Positions 49,791-58,328 of a stretch of DNA of 64,000 bases are shown piece by piece (the first letter of the stretch is position 1; every line of letters begins with the position of its first letter). A model generated the notes under the pieces. The model worked only from the letters and a program-made list of their open reading frames with translations, had not been told where the DNA came from and did not search any database. This DNA is from Ectopseudomonas guguanensis. Its GTDB lineage: Bacteria > Pseudomonadota > Gammaproteobacteria > Pseudomonadales > Pseudomonadaceae. Where the stretch lies: the NCBI RefSeq assembly GCF_900104265.1, contig NZ_FNJJ01000001.1:136557-200556 (forward strand), written 5' to 3'. Position numbers and translations under genes: made by a program.

Positions 49791-50255
49791 GGGCAAGTCG
49801 CAACCACAACCGGCTCTGCAGTCCCCCCACGAACGCAAAAGGCCAGGGTTCGTCCCTGGCCTTTTCGTAGGGTGCGCCGTGCGCACCAACTGGCACTGCG
49901 AAAAACTCGGTGCGCACGGCGCACCCTACAGCCGCTGAACGTCGCGCCTTGAGGGGCAAGTCGCAACCACAACCGGCTCTGCAGTCCCCCCACAAACGCA
50001 AAAGGCCAGGGTTCGTCCCTGGCCTTTTCGTAGGGTGCGCCGTGCGCACCAAATGACACTGCGAAAAACTCGGTGCGCACGGCGCACCCTACAGCCGCTG
50101 AACGTCGCGCCTTGAGGGGCAAGTCGCAACCACAACCGGCTCTGCAGTCCCCCCACAAACGCAAAAGGCCAGGGTTCATCCCTGGCCTTTTCGTAGGGTG
50201 CGCCGTGCGCACCAACTGGCACTGCGAAAAACTCGGTGCGCACGGCGCACCCTAC
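49791..50255. repeat. Three 163-bp tandem repeats with terminator-like hairpins
   Basis: Units begin GGGCAAGTCGCAACCAC at 49791, 49954 and 50117, exactly 163 bp apart and nearly identical. Each carries an AAAAGGCCAGGG-TTCG-CCCTGGCCTTTT hairpin (first at 49837-49864) and a TAGGGTGCGCCGTGCGCACC palindrome. It lies between the convergent receptor and DUF1624 genes and may act as a repeated bidirectional terminator. The third hairpin has A in the loop. Confidence 0.88.
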
Positions 50256-50266
50256 GACAGAGGCTC

Positions 50267-51406
50267 TTAGAGGTACTTCAACCAGCGAATGTCGCGCCGC
50301 CTCGCCTTGAGCCGGGCGAACCATTGCGTGGGCGTAAACAGCAGCACCGCCAGCACCAGCGTCGCGGTCCAGATCCAGGCCATCGAGTCGAAGCCGAAGT
50401 AGTGCCCCTGGTTCGCGCCCCAGATGGCAAAGGCGGCGATATACAGCAGCTTCAGCACATACAGGTGCAGCAGGTAGAAGAACATCGGCGCGCTGCCGAA
50501 CACGGCCAGGGTACGCACCATGCGCCCATCGTTGCGCCGCTCGAAGTACGCCAGCAATAACAGACCGACGCCCAGCGTCAGCGCCAGGAACAGCAGCGAC
50601 GGCGGATACTTGGTGATGTTGAGCAGGGCCATCAGCGTCTGCACCCAGGTTTCCCCGACCGCCCAGGGCTTCTCGCCATAGCCGTTGACCAGGCGCAGCA
50701 GCACGAACAGCGCCAGCGCGCCGAAGCCCGTCCTGCGCAATGCCTGCAGACGCTGCTCCGGCGCGCTCGACCAGCGAAACCACGGGCCGATCACATAGCC
50801 CAGGGCGATCACCCCGATCCACGGCAGCACCGGATAGGACGTGCGCAGGCGCAGGGTTTCGGAGAATTCGATCCAGCCACGATCATGCAGCACCGCCCAG
50901 GGGATGTGCATGACCGACTCCGGGCCGAAGTGCAGGCCATCGAGCAGGTTGTGCCCGGCCACCAGCACCAGCCCCAGCACGGCCAGCAGCGTGCGCGGCA
51001 GCCACAGCAGCAGGGATAGCGCCAGCATGCTCAGGCCGATGGCCCAGATCACCTGCAGGTAGATCACCGTAGGCGGGAACTGGAAGGTCCAGGCGAAGTT
51101 GACCAGGGTGAACTCCAGCACCACCAGAAACACCCCGCGCTTGAACAGAAAGGCGCTGGTCGCCGCCCGGCTCATCTGCTTCTCGCCATAGAGAAACGCC
51201 GAAAGCCCGGTGAGCAGGATGAACACCGGCGCGCACAGATGAGCCAGGGTACGGCTGAAGAACAACGCAGGATCGGTAGCGGTCACGTCCATCGGATCAC
51301 CGACCTGCTGGTGCAGGTAGAAGGTTTCGCGAACGTGATCGAGCAGCATGAAGAGGATGACCAAGCCGCGCAGGGCGTCGATCGAAAGGAGACGATTGGA
51401 GGGCAT
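50267..51406 (-). CDS. DUF1624 / HGSNAT-like membrane protein
   Basis: A 379-residue membrane protein with about ten TM segments. The N-terminal RLLSIDALRGLVILFMLLDHVRE matches the DUF1624 (heparan-alpha-glucosaminide N-acetyltransferase-like) family, where the His is a candidate acyl acceptor. The substrate is unknown. The start at MPSNRLLSIDAL is preferred; seven upstream codons (MCHSKSS) are also open. It is convergent with the TonB receptor across the repeat array. Confidence 0.85.
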   Translation of the reverse strand: MPSNRLLSIDALRGLVILFMLLDHVRETFYLHQQVGDPMDVTATDPALFFSRTLAHLCAPVFILLTGLSAFLYGEKQMSRAATSAFLFKRGVFLVVLEFTLVNFAWTFQFPPTVIYLQVIWAIGLSMLALSLLLWLPRTLLAVLGLVLVAGHNLLDGLHFGPESVMHIPWAVLHDRGWIEFSETLRLRTSYPVLPWIGVIALGYVIGPWFRWSSAPEQRLQALRRTGFGALALFVLLRLVNGYGEKPWAVGETWVQTLMALLNITKYPPSLLFLALTLGVGLLLLAYFERRNDGRMVRTLAVFGSAPMFFYLLHLYVLKLLYIAAFAIWGANQGHYFGFDSMAWIWTATLVLAVLLFTPTQWFARLKARRRDIRWLKYL

Positions 51407-51574
51407 GGATGACTTCGAATGGCACATGGAGGAAACGTAATACTATAACCAAAACTGCCCACGGCAGCGCCAGTGCCGCACGGTTCGCAACAACCGGCAG
51501 CCCCCATCGCGGCTGAACGAAGCCCGTCGAAGAAAGTCGGAAAAAGCAGAACAACCGCCACGGAGGCCCGTCCC

Positions 51575-53347
51575 ATGCTGCCCAACCGCGCCTTTCTTTG
51601 CATGCTCGTCATGGCCCTGCTAAGCCCGCTGGCTGATGCGCAGCAGGCCCTGCGCATCCAGAGCCTGCAACGTTGCGGCGATCTGCTGGCAAGCGAGAAG
51701 CAGGACTGGTGCCTGCGGGTGCGCGGCCTTGGCGAGAAGCTGCCCAGGCTGCGGCTCGGCGATGACACCCTGCCCTCCTCGGCGGTGCAACGCAATGGTG
51801 ACAGCCTGCGCCTGCAGCTGAGCCGCAACGAACATCGCAGCGCGCCGCTGTGGCTGGAAGACGGCTCGCGTGTCAGCAACCCGGTGTGGCTGTCGCTCAA
51901 TGGCAGCCACGTGCTGGCCGCCGGCCCCGATGAAGTGGCGAAGAACATGGACGGGCTGACCACCTACCTCGACCTGATCAGCCTGCTGATCGAGGAGAGC
52001 CACGACGGCCTCGAAGAGGCCAGGCGCCTGGCGCAGAAGTACGACGCCGAGGTGGTCGGCGCCATCCCGCCGCTGAACGTCTACCAGCTGCGCCTACCCG
52101 TGAAGAACCTCACCGAGCGCGATGCGCTGGTGCTGCGCATCGGCAACGAAACCAGCGTCGATGCCGTGGTCGTGGAAGAAAGCGCCCCCGAGCGCGGCGA
52201 GGAGAGCGAAGGCGCGCGCAAGCCGGCACGCAAACCGGAGAAGAACTCCGAGGAATGGGCCGCCAACCGCTTCATGGACGCGGTCAACTACTACCAGCGG
52301 CGCATCCCCGCGGGCGACTCGCCCATCGAGGCCGAGCGCATACGCGTGGGCGTGATCGAGCGGAACGTCGACTTCGACGCACCCGATTTCGCCGACTACC
52401 TGGGCGCCTGCCCGGACGGCAAGCCCCGCACCTGCCTCTATGCACGCGATGCCGACGAGCCGGACAACCACGGCAGCACGGTGGCGGGCATTCTAGCCGC
52501 GCACTGGGACAAGGGCGGCAACACCGGCTTCCTGCGCGGGCTGGACAAGGCCAGCAAGGGCTTCGAGGTGATAGTCGAGCGCAATTCGGATGCCGGCATC
52601 ACCGCCAACATCGCCGCCTCGGTCAATCTGGTGGAAGACGGTGTGCGCGTGCTCAACTGGAGCTGGGGCATCCACCGCGTCGGCACGCGCAATGTCGAGG
52701 GCGATGAGATCGACTCGCTGGTGCGCTCGAACATCGCCATGAGCGGCTACGAGGAGCTGCTGGAGGAATTCTTCCTCTGGCTGCGCAACGAACACCCGGA
52801 CGTGCTGGTGATCAACTCCGCCGGCAACGGCTCCTCCTACTCCGGCCGCGACGAGTACCGCCTGCCCTCCTCCTTCATCACCGAGCAACTGCTGGTAGTC
52901 GGCGGGCACCAGCGCAGCAAGAAGGATGAGGTCGAGATCGACGACCCGAGCTACGTGGTCAAGCGCGACTCGTCGAACGTCGACATGCGCGTCGACATCA
53001 CCGCCGCTGCCTGTGCCCAGGCCTCGACCCATGAGGCCGACGTCACCGGCGATGTGCATTGCGGCACCTCCTACGCCACGCCGCTGGTCACCGGAGTGGT
53101 CGCCGCCATGCTGTCGATCAACCCGGACCTGCAGCCGGAACAGGTGCGCATGCTGCTCAGGCGCAGCGCCATGACCATAGGCGGCGAGTACGACTTCGAA
53201 CCGATGGACGCCGAGGACCTGACCGCCCCCATCCTGCCGTCGGAACGCAACTACGAGCTGAGCGACAAGGATGTGGGCCGTTCGGCGCGGCTGGATATGC
53301 AGAAGGCATTGGACCTGGCGGTGCAGAGCCGCGACCGGGTGCGCTGA
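51575..53347 (+). CDS. Exported S8 (subtilase) family protein with atypical catalytic Asp position
   Basis: A 590-residue protein with a signal peptide (cut near ADA-QQ, residue 22). An N-terminal region (about 23-240) contains an Ala/Glu/Arg-rich linker. The S8 domain follows (about 255-560). His299 (DNHGSTVAGI), Asn418 (NSAGNGS) and Ser499 (GTSYATPLVTG) match the catalytic His, oxyanion Asn and Ser, but the position of the usual Asp (VAVIDTG) is Glu262 in VGVIERNVD. Activity is uncertain. CGGAGG precedes the ATG; upstream frame is non-coding. Confidence 0.87.
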   Translation: MLPNRAFLCMLVMALLSPLADAQQALRIQSLQRCGDLLASEKQDWCLRVRGLGEKLPRLRLGDDTLPSSAVQRNGDSLRLQLSRNEHRSAPLWLEDGSRVSNPVWLSLNGSHVLAAGPDEVAKNMDGLTTYLDLISLLIEESHDGLEEARRLAQKYDAEVVGAIPPLNVYQLRLPVKNLTERDALVLRIGNETSVDAVVVEESAPERGEESEGARKPARKPEKNSEEWAANRFMDAVNYYQRRIPAGDSPIEAERIRVGVIERNVDFDAPDFADYLGACPDGKPRTCLYARDADEPDNHGSTVAGILAAHWDKGGNTGFLRGLDKASKGFEVIVERNSDAGITANIAASVNLVEDGVRVLNWSWGIHRVGTRNVEGDEIDSLVRSNIAMSGYEELLEEFFLWLRNEHPDVLVINSAGNGSSYSGRDEYRLPSSFITEQLLVVGGHQRSKKDEVEIDDPSYVVKRDSSNVDMRVDITAAACAQASTHEADVTGDVHCGTSYATPLVTGVVAAMLSINPDLQPEQVRMLLRRSAMTIGGEYDFEPMDAEDLTAPILPSERNYELSDKDVGRSARLDMQKALDLAVQSRDRVR

Positions 53348-53353
53348 CGCACG

Positions 53354-53884
53354 TCACTCGCCGGAAACGCGCTCGTACAGTTCCACCGGCTCGACCTTGC
53401 CCTGGCTGCCGCACTCGCTGTGGCCCAGGCCCAGGTGGCGAAAGCCGGCCTTGAACAGCACGCGCCCGGATTGCGGGTTGCGCGCCAGATGGCTGGCATA
53501 CAACCGGCGCAAGCGCAGCTGGCGGAAGGCGAAATCCACCAGCGCATTGCAGGCTTCGCTGGCATAGCCGCGACTCCAGTACGGTACGCCGATCCAATAG
53601 CCCACCTCGGCCTCGCCGCGGCCGATGTCCTTGAGCGTGATGCTGCCGACCAGCTGGCCGCTGCCCGTCTCGATGATCACGAAGCTGGCCGCCTTGCCAT
53701 CGAGCCAGTCCTGCGTGCAGCGCGCGATCCATTGCTGCGCGAGCTCGGGCGGATAGGGATGGGGAATGCTGCGGGTGACATCGGCAATGCGAAAATCGCC
53801 GGCCAGGCGCTGCACCTCGTCGGCATCCTGCGGCTGCGGCGGGCGCAGCGTCAGGCGTTCGGTTTCGATGCGATGCTCATCCAT
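53354..53884 (-). CDS. GNAT acetyltransferase (RimJ/RimL-like)
   Basis: A 176-residue GNAT-fold acetyltransferase starting ETERLTLRPPQPQDADEV, with the acetyl-CoA-binding V/YWIGVPYWSRGYASEAC segment (about 99-115) and the typical ARNPQSGRVLFKAGFRHLG C-terminal motif. The family acetylates protein N-termini, amino acids or small amines; the substrate here is unknown. It is convergent with the subtilase gene, 6 bp apart. Confidence 0.85.
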   Translation of the reverse strand: MDEHRIETERLTLRPPQPQDADEVQRLAGDFRIADVTRSIPHPYPPELAQQWIARCTQDWLDGKAASFVIIETGSGQLVGSITLKDIGRGEAEVGYWIGVPYWSRGYASEACNALVDFAFRQLRLRRLYASHLARNPQSGRVLFKAGFRHLGLGHSECGSQGKVEPVELYERVSGE

Positions 53885-53948
53885 TTGCCTCTCCTGTCAA
53901 ACCCATAGGGTGCGCTGCGCGCACCGGCGTTGTTCCTGAAGCGCCCGC

Positions 53949-54518
53949 TCAGACCGGGGAAGGCCCGATGGGGTAGAACTGCCCGCTGCTCCACACGCCC
54001 AGCCAGGGCTTGCCGTCCACTTCGCGCTCCACCGCCAGCTCCACCAGCTGGTAGAACACGTTGCGGTGAATCAGCGCTTCGAGGTTACGCCGCACCAGAA
54101 TGTAGGGCGAGGGTTCGAGTGTCGCAGGGTCGATCTCCACCCGAATCGGGTGTTCGGCGCCGGCCACCACCTCGTCCTCGACGTTGGTGATGAAACGCAG
54201 CACCTGCGTTTCCCCCTCACCTTCCACCTGCAGGGTCACGGCGACGAAGGGGGCGTCGTCCACCTTGATACCCACCTTCTCCACCGGCGTGATCAGGAAG
54301 TAGTCGTCGCCGTCACGGCGGATGATGGTGGAAAACAGCCGCACCATGGGTTTGCGGCCAATGGGCGTGCCCTGGTAGTACCAGGTACCGTCGCGGGCGA
54401 TACGCATGTCGATATCGCCACAGAAATCGGGGTTCCACAGGTGCACGGGGGGCAGGCCCTTGCCTTCGCCCTTGGGGATCTGCGCCAGCAGGTCGCCGGC
54501 CTTGCCTGGATCGCTCAT
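53949..54518 (-). CDS. DUF1285 family protein
   Basis: A 189-residue soluble protein. [38 protein letters not shown] is the conserved DUF1285 signature. Structures of the family show a two-domain fold without an assigned function. A GAGAGAG ribosome-binding sequence precedes the ATG at 54518; upstream in-frame codons come from a REP fragment. No functional neighbour is evident. Confidence 0.85.
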   Translation of the reverse strand: MSDPGKAGDLLAQIPKGEGKGLPPVHLWNPDFCGDIDMRIARDGTWYYQGTPIGRKPMVRLFSTIIRRDGDDYFLITPVEKVGIKVDDAPFVAVTLQVEGEGETQVLRFITNVEDEVVAGAEHPIRVEIDPATLEPSPYILVRRNLEALIHRNVFYQLVELAVEREVDGKPWLGVWSSGQFYPIGPSPV

Positions 54519-54561
54519 GCTCTCTCCTCGTCCATATCTTGCCGGGGACTGAAGAGGATAC

Positions 54562-54599
54562 ACCGTGGCACCTGTCGCGGCTAAAGCCCCTCCCACAAG
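54562..54599. repeat. Half REP element
   Basis: ACCGTGGCACCTGTCGCGGC and TAAAGCCCCTCCCACAAG form one arm of the GTGGGAGGCGCTTCAGC family, partly matching 5863-5926. The other arm is truncated. Confidence 0.5.
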
Positions 54600-54624
54600 A
54601 GCGGCGCGCCGATTGTTCCTATTC

Positions 54625-55227
54625 TTAGCGGCCAACGCCCATCAGGCTGCGTGCGTAGTCATGTAGCGGCGGGCCGATCAGGTCCTGCGGTTTGGCATCG
54701 TAGAACGTCAGGAATCCGCCACGGCTGCGAATCCGCGCGGTATCCACCAGATAGCGGGTATTGGTTTCGATCAGCATCAGCTGAATCACCGCGCGGTCGG
54801 TGCCGAGGCGATCCAGCGCCTCCTGATCCTCCCATTCCTCCACCGTGCCGATGCGGTCGTCGCTGTAGGCGAAACGGGCGTACAGCAGATAATGCGCGCC
54901 AGCGCCGCGCGCCTCGGCCATGGCTTCATCCAGACCTGCAGGCTGACGTGCGCGGCGCACCAAGGGGAAGTACTCGATGAAGCCGTTGAAGGCTTCCTCG
55001 GCTACCACGTTGGGCCGCGGATAACCGTGGCCAGGCGGCACGAAATGGCCCTGGGCGATATAGATGAAGGAGTCCTGCTGCAGGCGCCGCGAGGCCATGC
55101 GCTCGGTGCGCCCGTGGTCGAGAAAACCGGCGTCGCGCAGGTGGTACTCGGCGCCGGCGGCCATATCGCTGACCTTCATGCAGCCGCTCAGGCCCAGCAG
55201 CGCCACCAGTAGAAGCAGGTTACGCAT
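54625..55227 (-). CDS. DUF4823-type lipoprotein
   Basis: A 200-residue lipoprotein with lipobox LSGC and lipidated Cys16 ([16 protein letters not shown]). The body ([17 protein letters not shown], then [24 protein letters not shown]) matches the DUF4823 family, whose members are membrane-anchored proteins of unknown role in pseudomonads. The start follows AGGAGGATGG; the longer open frame has no support. Outer-membrane sorting cannot be read from residue +2 (Met). Confidence 0.82.
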   Translation of the reverse strand: MRNLLLLVALLGLSGCMKVSDMAAGAEYHLRDAGFLDHGRTERMASRRLQQDSFIYIAQGHFVPPGHGYPRPNVVAEEAFNGFIEYFPLVRRARQPAGLDEAMAEARGAGAHYLLYARFAYSDDRIGTVEEWEDQEALDRLGTDRAVIQLMLIETNTRYLVDTARIRSRGGFLTFYDAKPQDLIGPPLHDYARSLMGVGR

Positions 55228-55300
55228 GAATCCATCCTCCTCGTGCCGGTGACGGAAAACCGGCGGATAAGACCCAGATGCAGATTCTGCGCCAGCCTGG

Positions 55301-56194
55301 TCAAAGCCCGCGCTGCCACTCCTGGCGCAGGTTCGCCTGCTGCGGTCGCTCGATGGCCTCGCGCACCTGCGCCAGCAGACGCGCCTTGTCACGCCCCAGG
55401 TTGCCCTTGAGCACCAGGTAGTTGGAGGCGTGGTCGCTGCGAAACACCGTCTGCTGCAGCTCGAGGCCCTGCAGCAAACGCTCGACTTCGGCGAACAGCT
55501 GCAGCTGCGTCAGCGGCTGATAATCGGCGAACTGCTGGCGAAAGCGCGCCTCGCCCATGGGGAAACTGACCACCAAAGTGGAAAGGTATTCGGGCTGGGA
55601 CTCGTTCATCAGGCGCGCCGAATTGTCGGCATGCTGAGCGCTGAGCACCTGGCCACCGAGCCCGTTGAGAATCATCACCGAGCGGGTGATGCCGGCCTGG
55701 CCGAGCTTGTCCAGGGCGCTGAGGCTGGACTCGAAGGTTTCCCCCTTGTTGACCCGCGCCAGCACCTCGTCATCGCCCGACTCGCAGCCGACATAGGCCA
55801 TCTTCAACCCGGCATCGGCCAGTTCCTTGAGCTCGTCCACCGACTTCTTGCGCAGGTTGCGCGGCAGGCAGTAGCTGGAAACCCTACGGACCTCGGGCAT
55901 GTGCTCGCGGATGGCCTGCAGGATGGCCAGCAGGCGCCGAGTCGGCAGCACCAGGGCATCGCCGTCGGCGAGAAATACGCGGTTGACGATCAGTTGCTCG
56001 CCGGCGCGGCGAATCTCCTCCAGCACCTGAGCTTCGTCACGCGCGCGGAATTTCTTCTGCGGCGCGGTATACATCTCGCAGAAGGTGCACTGGTTCCAGG
56101 AGCAGCCGTTGGTGACCGGCAGAATCAGCGACTGGGCCTCGCTCGGCGGGCGGAACACCGGCTCGATGTAGGCGATGGGAAAGGTGGTGGACAT
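55301..56194 (-). CDS. Radical SAM protein with CX4CX2C motif
   Basis: A 297-residue radical SAM enzyme. The cluster-binding cysteines are Cys31, Cys36 and Cys39 (NGCSWNQCTFCEMY), spaced CX4CX2C rather than CX3CX2C. GGE-like features follow loosely (ADGDALVLP), as does the YVGCESGDDEVLARVNKGE segment characteristic of Elp3/MiaB-type proteins. The substrate is unknown. It lies upstream of the lipoprotein and DUF1285 genes on the same strand. The start at MSTTFPIAYIEPV follows AGTGTCC without a strong Shine-Dalgarno. Confidence 0.8.
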   Translation of the reverse strand: MSTTFPIAYIEPVFRPPSEAQSLILPVTNGCSWNQCTFCEMYTAPQKKFRARDEAQVLEEIRRAGEQLIVNRVFLADGDALVLPTRRLLAILQAIREHMPEVRRVSSYCLPRNLRKKSVDELKELADAGLKMAYVGCESGDDEVLARVNKGETFESSLSALDKLGQAGITRSVMILNGLGGQVLSAQHADNSARLMNESQPEYLSTLVVSFPMGEARFRQQFADYQPLTQLQLFAEVERLLQGLELQQTVFRSDHASNYLVLKGNLGRDKARLLAQVREAIERPQQANLRQEWQRGL

Positions 56195-56334
56195 GCGGAA
56201 GGACACTCGTTCGGTTGACGCCCCGCCAGTGTATCCGCGCCGGACGTGACTGCCGAGCCACCTGGGTATTGGCCACCCGGCTGCAAGTCGCTCAGGTTGC
56301 GTTGAACTCACGTGGGACGGGGTTCGAGAATGAA

Positions 56335-56509
56335 CCGTGGGCTGAAGCCCACCCTACGGCACTGGGCATTGCACCCCGTTGCAAGTCGCTCAGGTTGCGT
56401 TGAGGTCGTGGGGACGGCGCTCGATGACGGCCGTGGGCTAAGGCCCACCCTATGGCACTCACGTCGGACGGCGCTCGAGTATGAACCGTGGGCTGAAGCC
56501 CACCCTACG
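56335..56509. repeat. Cluster of three REP palindromes in the rSAM-moaA spacer
   Basis: CCGTGGGCTGAAGCCCACCC (or with one change) occurs near 56335, 56431 and 56489, and CAAGTCGCTCAGGTTGCGTT is repeated at 56284 and 56379, about 95 bp apart. No gene is seen in 56195-56532. Confidence 0.75.
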
Positions 56510-56532
56510 CGTTGCCGGCGGCACCCTACGGA

Positions 56533-57501
56533 TCAGCCGCCGATGATCTTCATCACCGTCACGCCGCCGGAGAAGGCCAGGTCCTGCTTGTCGCCGAGGG
56601 CCTTGACCAGCAGCCGTTGCAGGGCAGGCAGGGCCTGGTGGCGTGGCTTGTCCAGCAGGTCGCCGACGTAATGGCGATTGCTCGACGACAGGCAGCCATG
56701 CAGCCAGCCGGTGGAGGACAGGCGCAGGCGCGAGCAGGTGCGGCAGAACGGCACGCTTTCGTTGGCGATCACGCCGAAATGGCCTGCACCGGGAATGGCG
56801 TAGCGCATCGCCGTGGCATCTACCGGTGCATCGGCCTGGACGTACTGGTGGCGGCTACCGATCAGCTCGAGCAGCTCGGGCAAACCAACGAACTGCTGGT
56901 TGAAGGCATTGGGGTCACGTGCCAGGTGGCCCATGCGCATCAGCTCGATGAAACGCAGTTCGAAACCTCGCTCCAGACAGTAGTCGAGCAGCGGCAGGAC
57001 CTGGTCGAGGTTCTGCCCACGCAGCGGCACCATGTTGACCTTGATCTTCATCCCGGCTTCGCGCGCCGCTTCCATGCCAGCCAGCACGCTAGCCAGGTCG
57101 CCACCACGGGCGATGCTGCGGAAGGCGCTGGCGTCGAGGGTATCGAGCGAGACGTTGAGACGGCGGATACCGCATTCGACCAGCAGCGGCAGCTTGCGCT
57201 CGAGCAACTGGCCGTTGGTGGTCAGGCTGATGTCGTCGAGACCGAGCTGGCTGACTTGCCGCAGAAAGGGGTCGAGCCGCGTGCTGACCAGCGGTTCACC
57301 GCCGGTGATGCGCAGGCGCTCGATACCGGCCGCTTCGATCAGGTAGGCGACGCCACGCGCCAGGGCGTCGGCGGACAACTCATCCTGAGCAGCGACCAGG
57401 CGCTTGCCGTTCGGTACGCAGTAGGTGCAGGCGTAGTTGCAGGCGGCGGTCAGGCTCACGCGAAGGTTGCGAAAGCGTCTGCCCTGGCGGTCGACGATCA
57501 T
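56533..57501 (-). CDS. moaA: GTP 3',8-cyclase (molybdenum cofactor biosynthesis)
   Basis: A 322-residue MoaA-type radical SAM enzyme that converts GTP, with MoaC, to cyclic pyranopterin monophosphate. The N-terminal CNYACTYC gives the CX3CX2C cluster. ITGGEPLV is the SAM-binding GGE motif. The C-terminal FCRTCSRLRLSSTGWLHGC binds the second cluster (CX2CX13C), and a terminal Gly-Gly is present. This is one of the MoaA paralogues known in Pseudomonas. The start at MIVDRQGRRFRNLRVS is standard. Confidence 0.95.
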   Translation of the reverse strand: MIVDRQGRRFRNLRVSLTAACNYACTYCVPNGKRLVAAQDELSADALARGVAYLIEAAGIERLRITGGEPLVSTRLDPFLRQVSQLGLDDISLTTNGQLLERKLPLLVECGIRRLNVSLDTLDASAFRSIARGGDLASVLAGMEAAREAGMKIKVNMVPLRGQNLDQVLPLLDYCLERGFELRFIELMRMGHLARDPNAFNQQFVGLPELLELIGSRHQYVQADAPVDATAMRYAIPGAGHFGVIANESVPFCRTCSRLRLSSTGWLHGCLSSSNRHYVGDLLDKPRHQALPALQRLLVKALGDKQDLAFSGGVTVMKIIGG

Positions 57502-57632
57502 GGCGTACTCCGAAAAGGATGACTGGAGTATATCGCCGTAGCCGGCCGCGGCACATGGACCATCGGCCGGCTGAATGAGCGGGGTCGCGTTCGCTATGGG
57601 TCGGTGTCGCCCGCAGCGAGCCCCGTCGGGAC

Positions 57633-58253
57633 TCAGTCGCGCTTGCGCTTGTTGCCCATGCGCACACCGATGTCCATGAGGAACTGGAAGAAGCCTTCCT
57701 GATCCTCGAGCACGTTGCTCCAGAACGGCGAGTGGTACAGCGCTACGGCACCATGTACCAGCGCCCAGGCAGCGCAGTAATGGAAGTACGGCGGCACGTC
57801 TTCCAGTTTGCCTTCGGCGATGCGGCCCTTGATCAGCTGGGTCAGGCGCTCGAAGTTGGAGGCGCGGATCTTGTGCAGCTGCTCGACCATCTCCGGCACC
57901 TGATTGCCCTTGACCACCTTCTCTTCCAGACGGTCGAACAGGCGATAGCGCTGCGGGTCGCGCATGCGGAACTCGAAATAGGCACGCGACAGCGCTTCCT
58001 TGTCGCGATCAACGTCGGCCGAATGCAGCAGCTCGTTGAGGTCGCGCTCGTAGTCGAGCATCAGGCGCAGGTAGATCTCCGCCTTGGATTTGAAATGCTT
58101 GTAGATGGTGCCTTTGCCGATACCGACCGCATCAGCGATCATCTCGACGGTGACGCTGTCTTCTCCCTGTTCGAGGAAGAGTTTCAGCGCGGTATCGAGA
58201 ATTTCTTGCTCGCGGCGACGGAATTCGCGGACCTTACGGGGTTCTTTCTGCAT
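57633..58253 (-). CDS. TetR-family transcriptional regulator
   Basis: A 206-residue TetR regulator. The N-terminal helix-turn-helix spans about residues 14-60 (EQEILDTALKLFLEQGEDSVTVEMIADAVGIGKGTIYKHFKSK). The C-terminal domain has no recognised ligand signature. It is divergent from the class V aminotransferase gene with only 75 bp between, so repression of that gene is possible. Confidence 0.88.
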   Translation of the reverse strand: MQKEPRKVREFRRREQEILDTALKLFLEQGEDSVTVEMIADAVGIGKGTIYKHFKSKAEIYLRLMLDYERDLNELLHSADVDRDKEALSRAYFEFRMRDPQRYRLFDRLEEKVVKGNQVPEMVEQLHKIRASNFERLTQLIKGRIAEGKLEDVPPYFHYCAAWALVHGAVALYHSPFWSNVLEDQEGFFQFLMDIGVRMGNKRKRD

Positions 58254-58328
58254 AAAGGGACTGCGGGGTCAAAAATCGAAGCCGCCTATTATGCCCAAAT
58301 GCGGCCAAATTGCACGGATCATCCGACC

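Noticed and set aside
49791-50255. CRISPR array
   Set aside because: Units are 163 bp, nearly identical throughout and contain palindromes. There are no short constant repeats with unique spacers, and no cas genes are nearby.
49489-50822. Repeat-containing minus-strand frames near the DUF1624 gene
   Set aside because: Translated units of the 163-bp intergenic array give a false tandem-repeat protein; the frames end in REP palindromes.
57732-58328. Long upstream extension of the class-V aminotransferase frame
   Set aside because: It overlaps the entire tetR gene on the opposite strand; MYVFHDEFPLENG is the proper family start.
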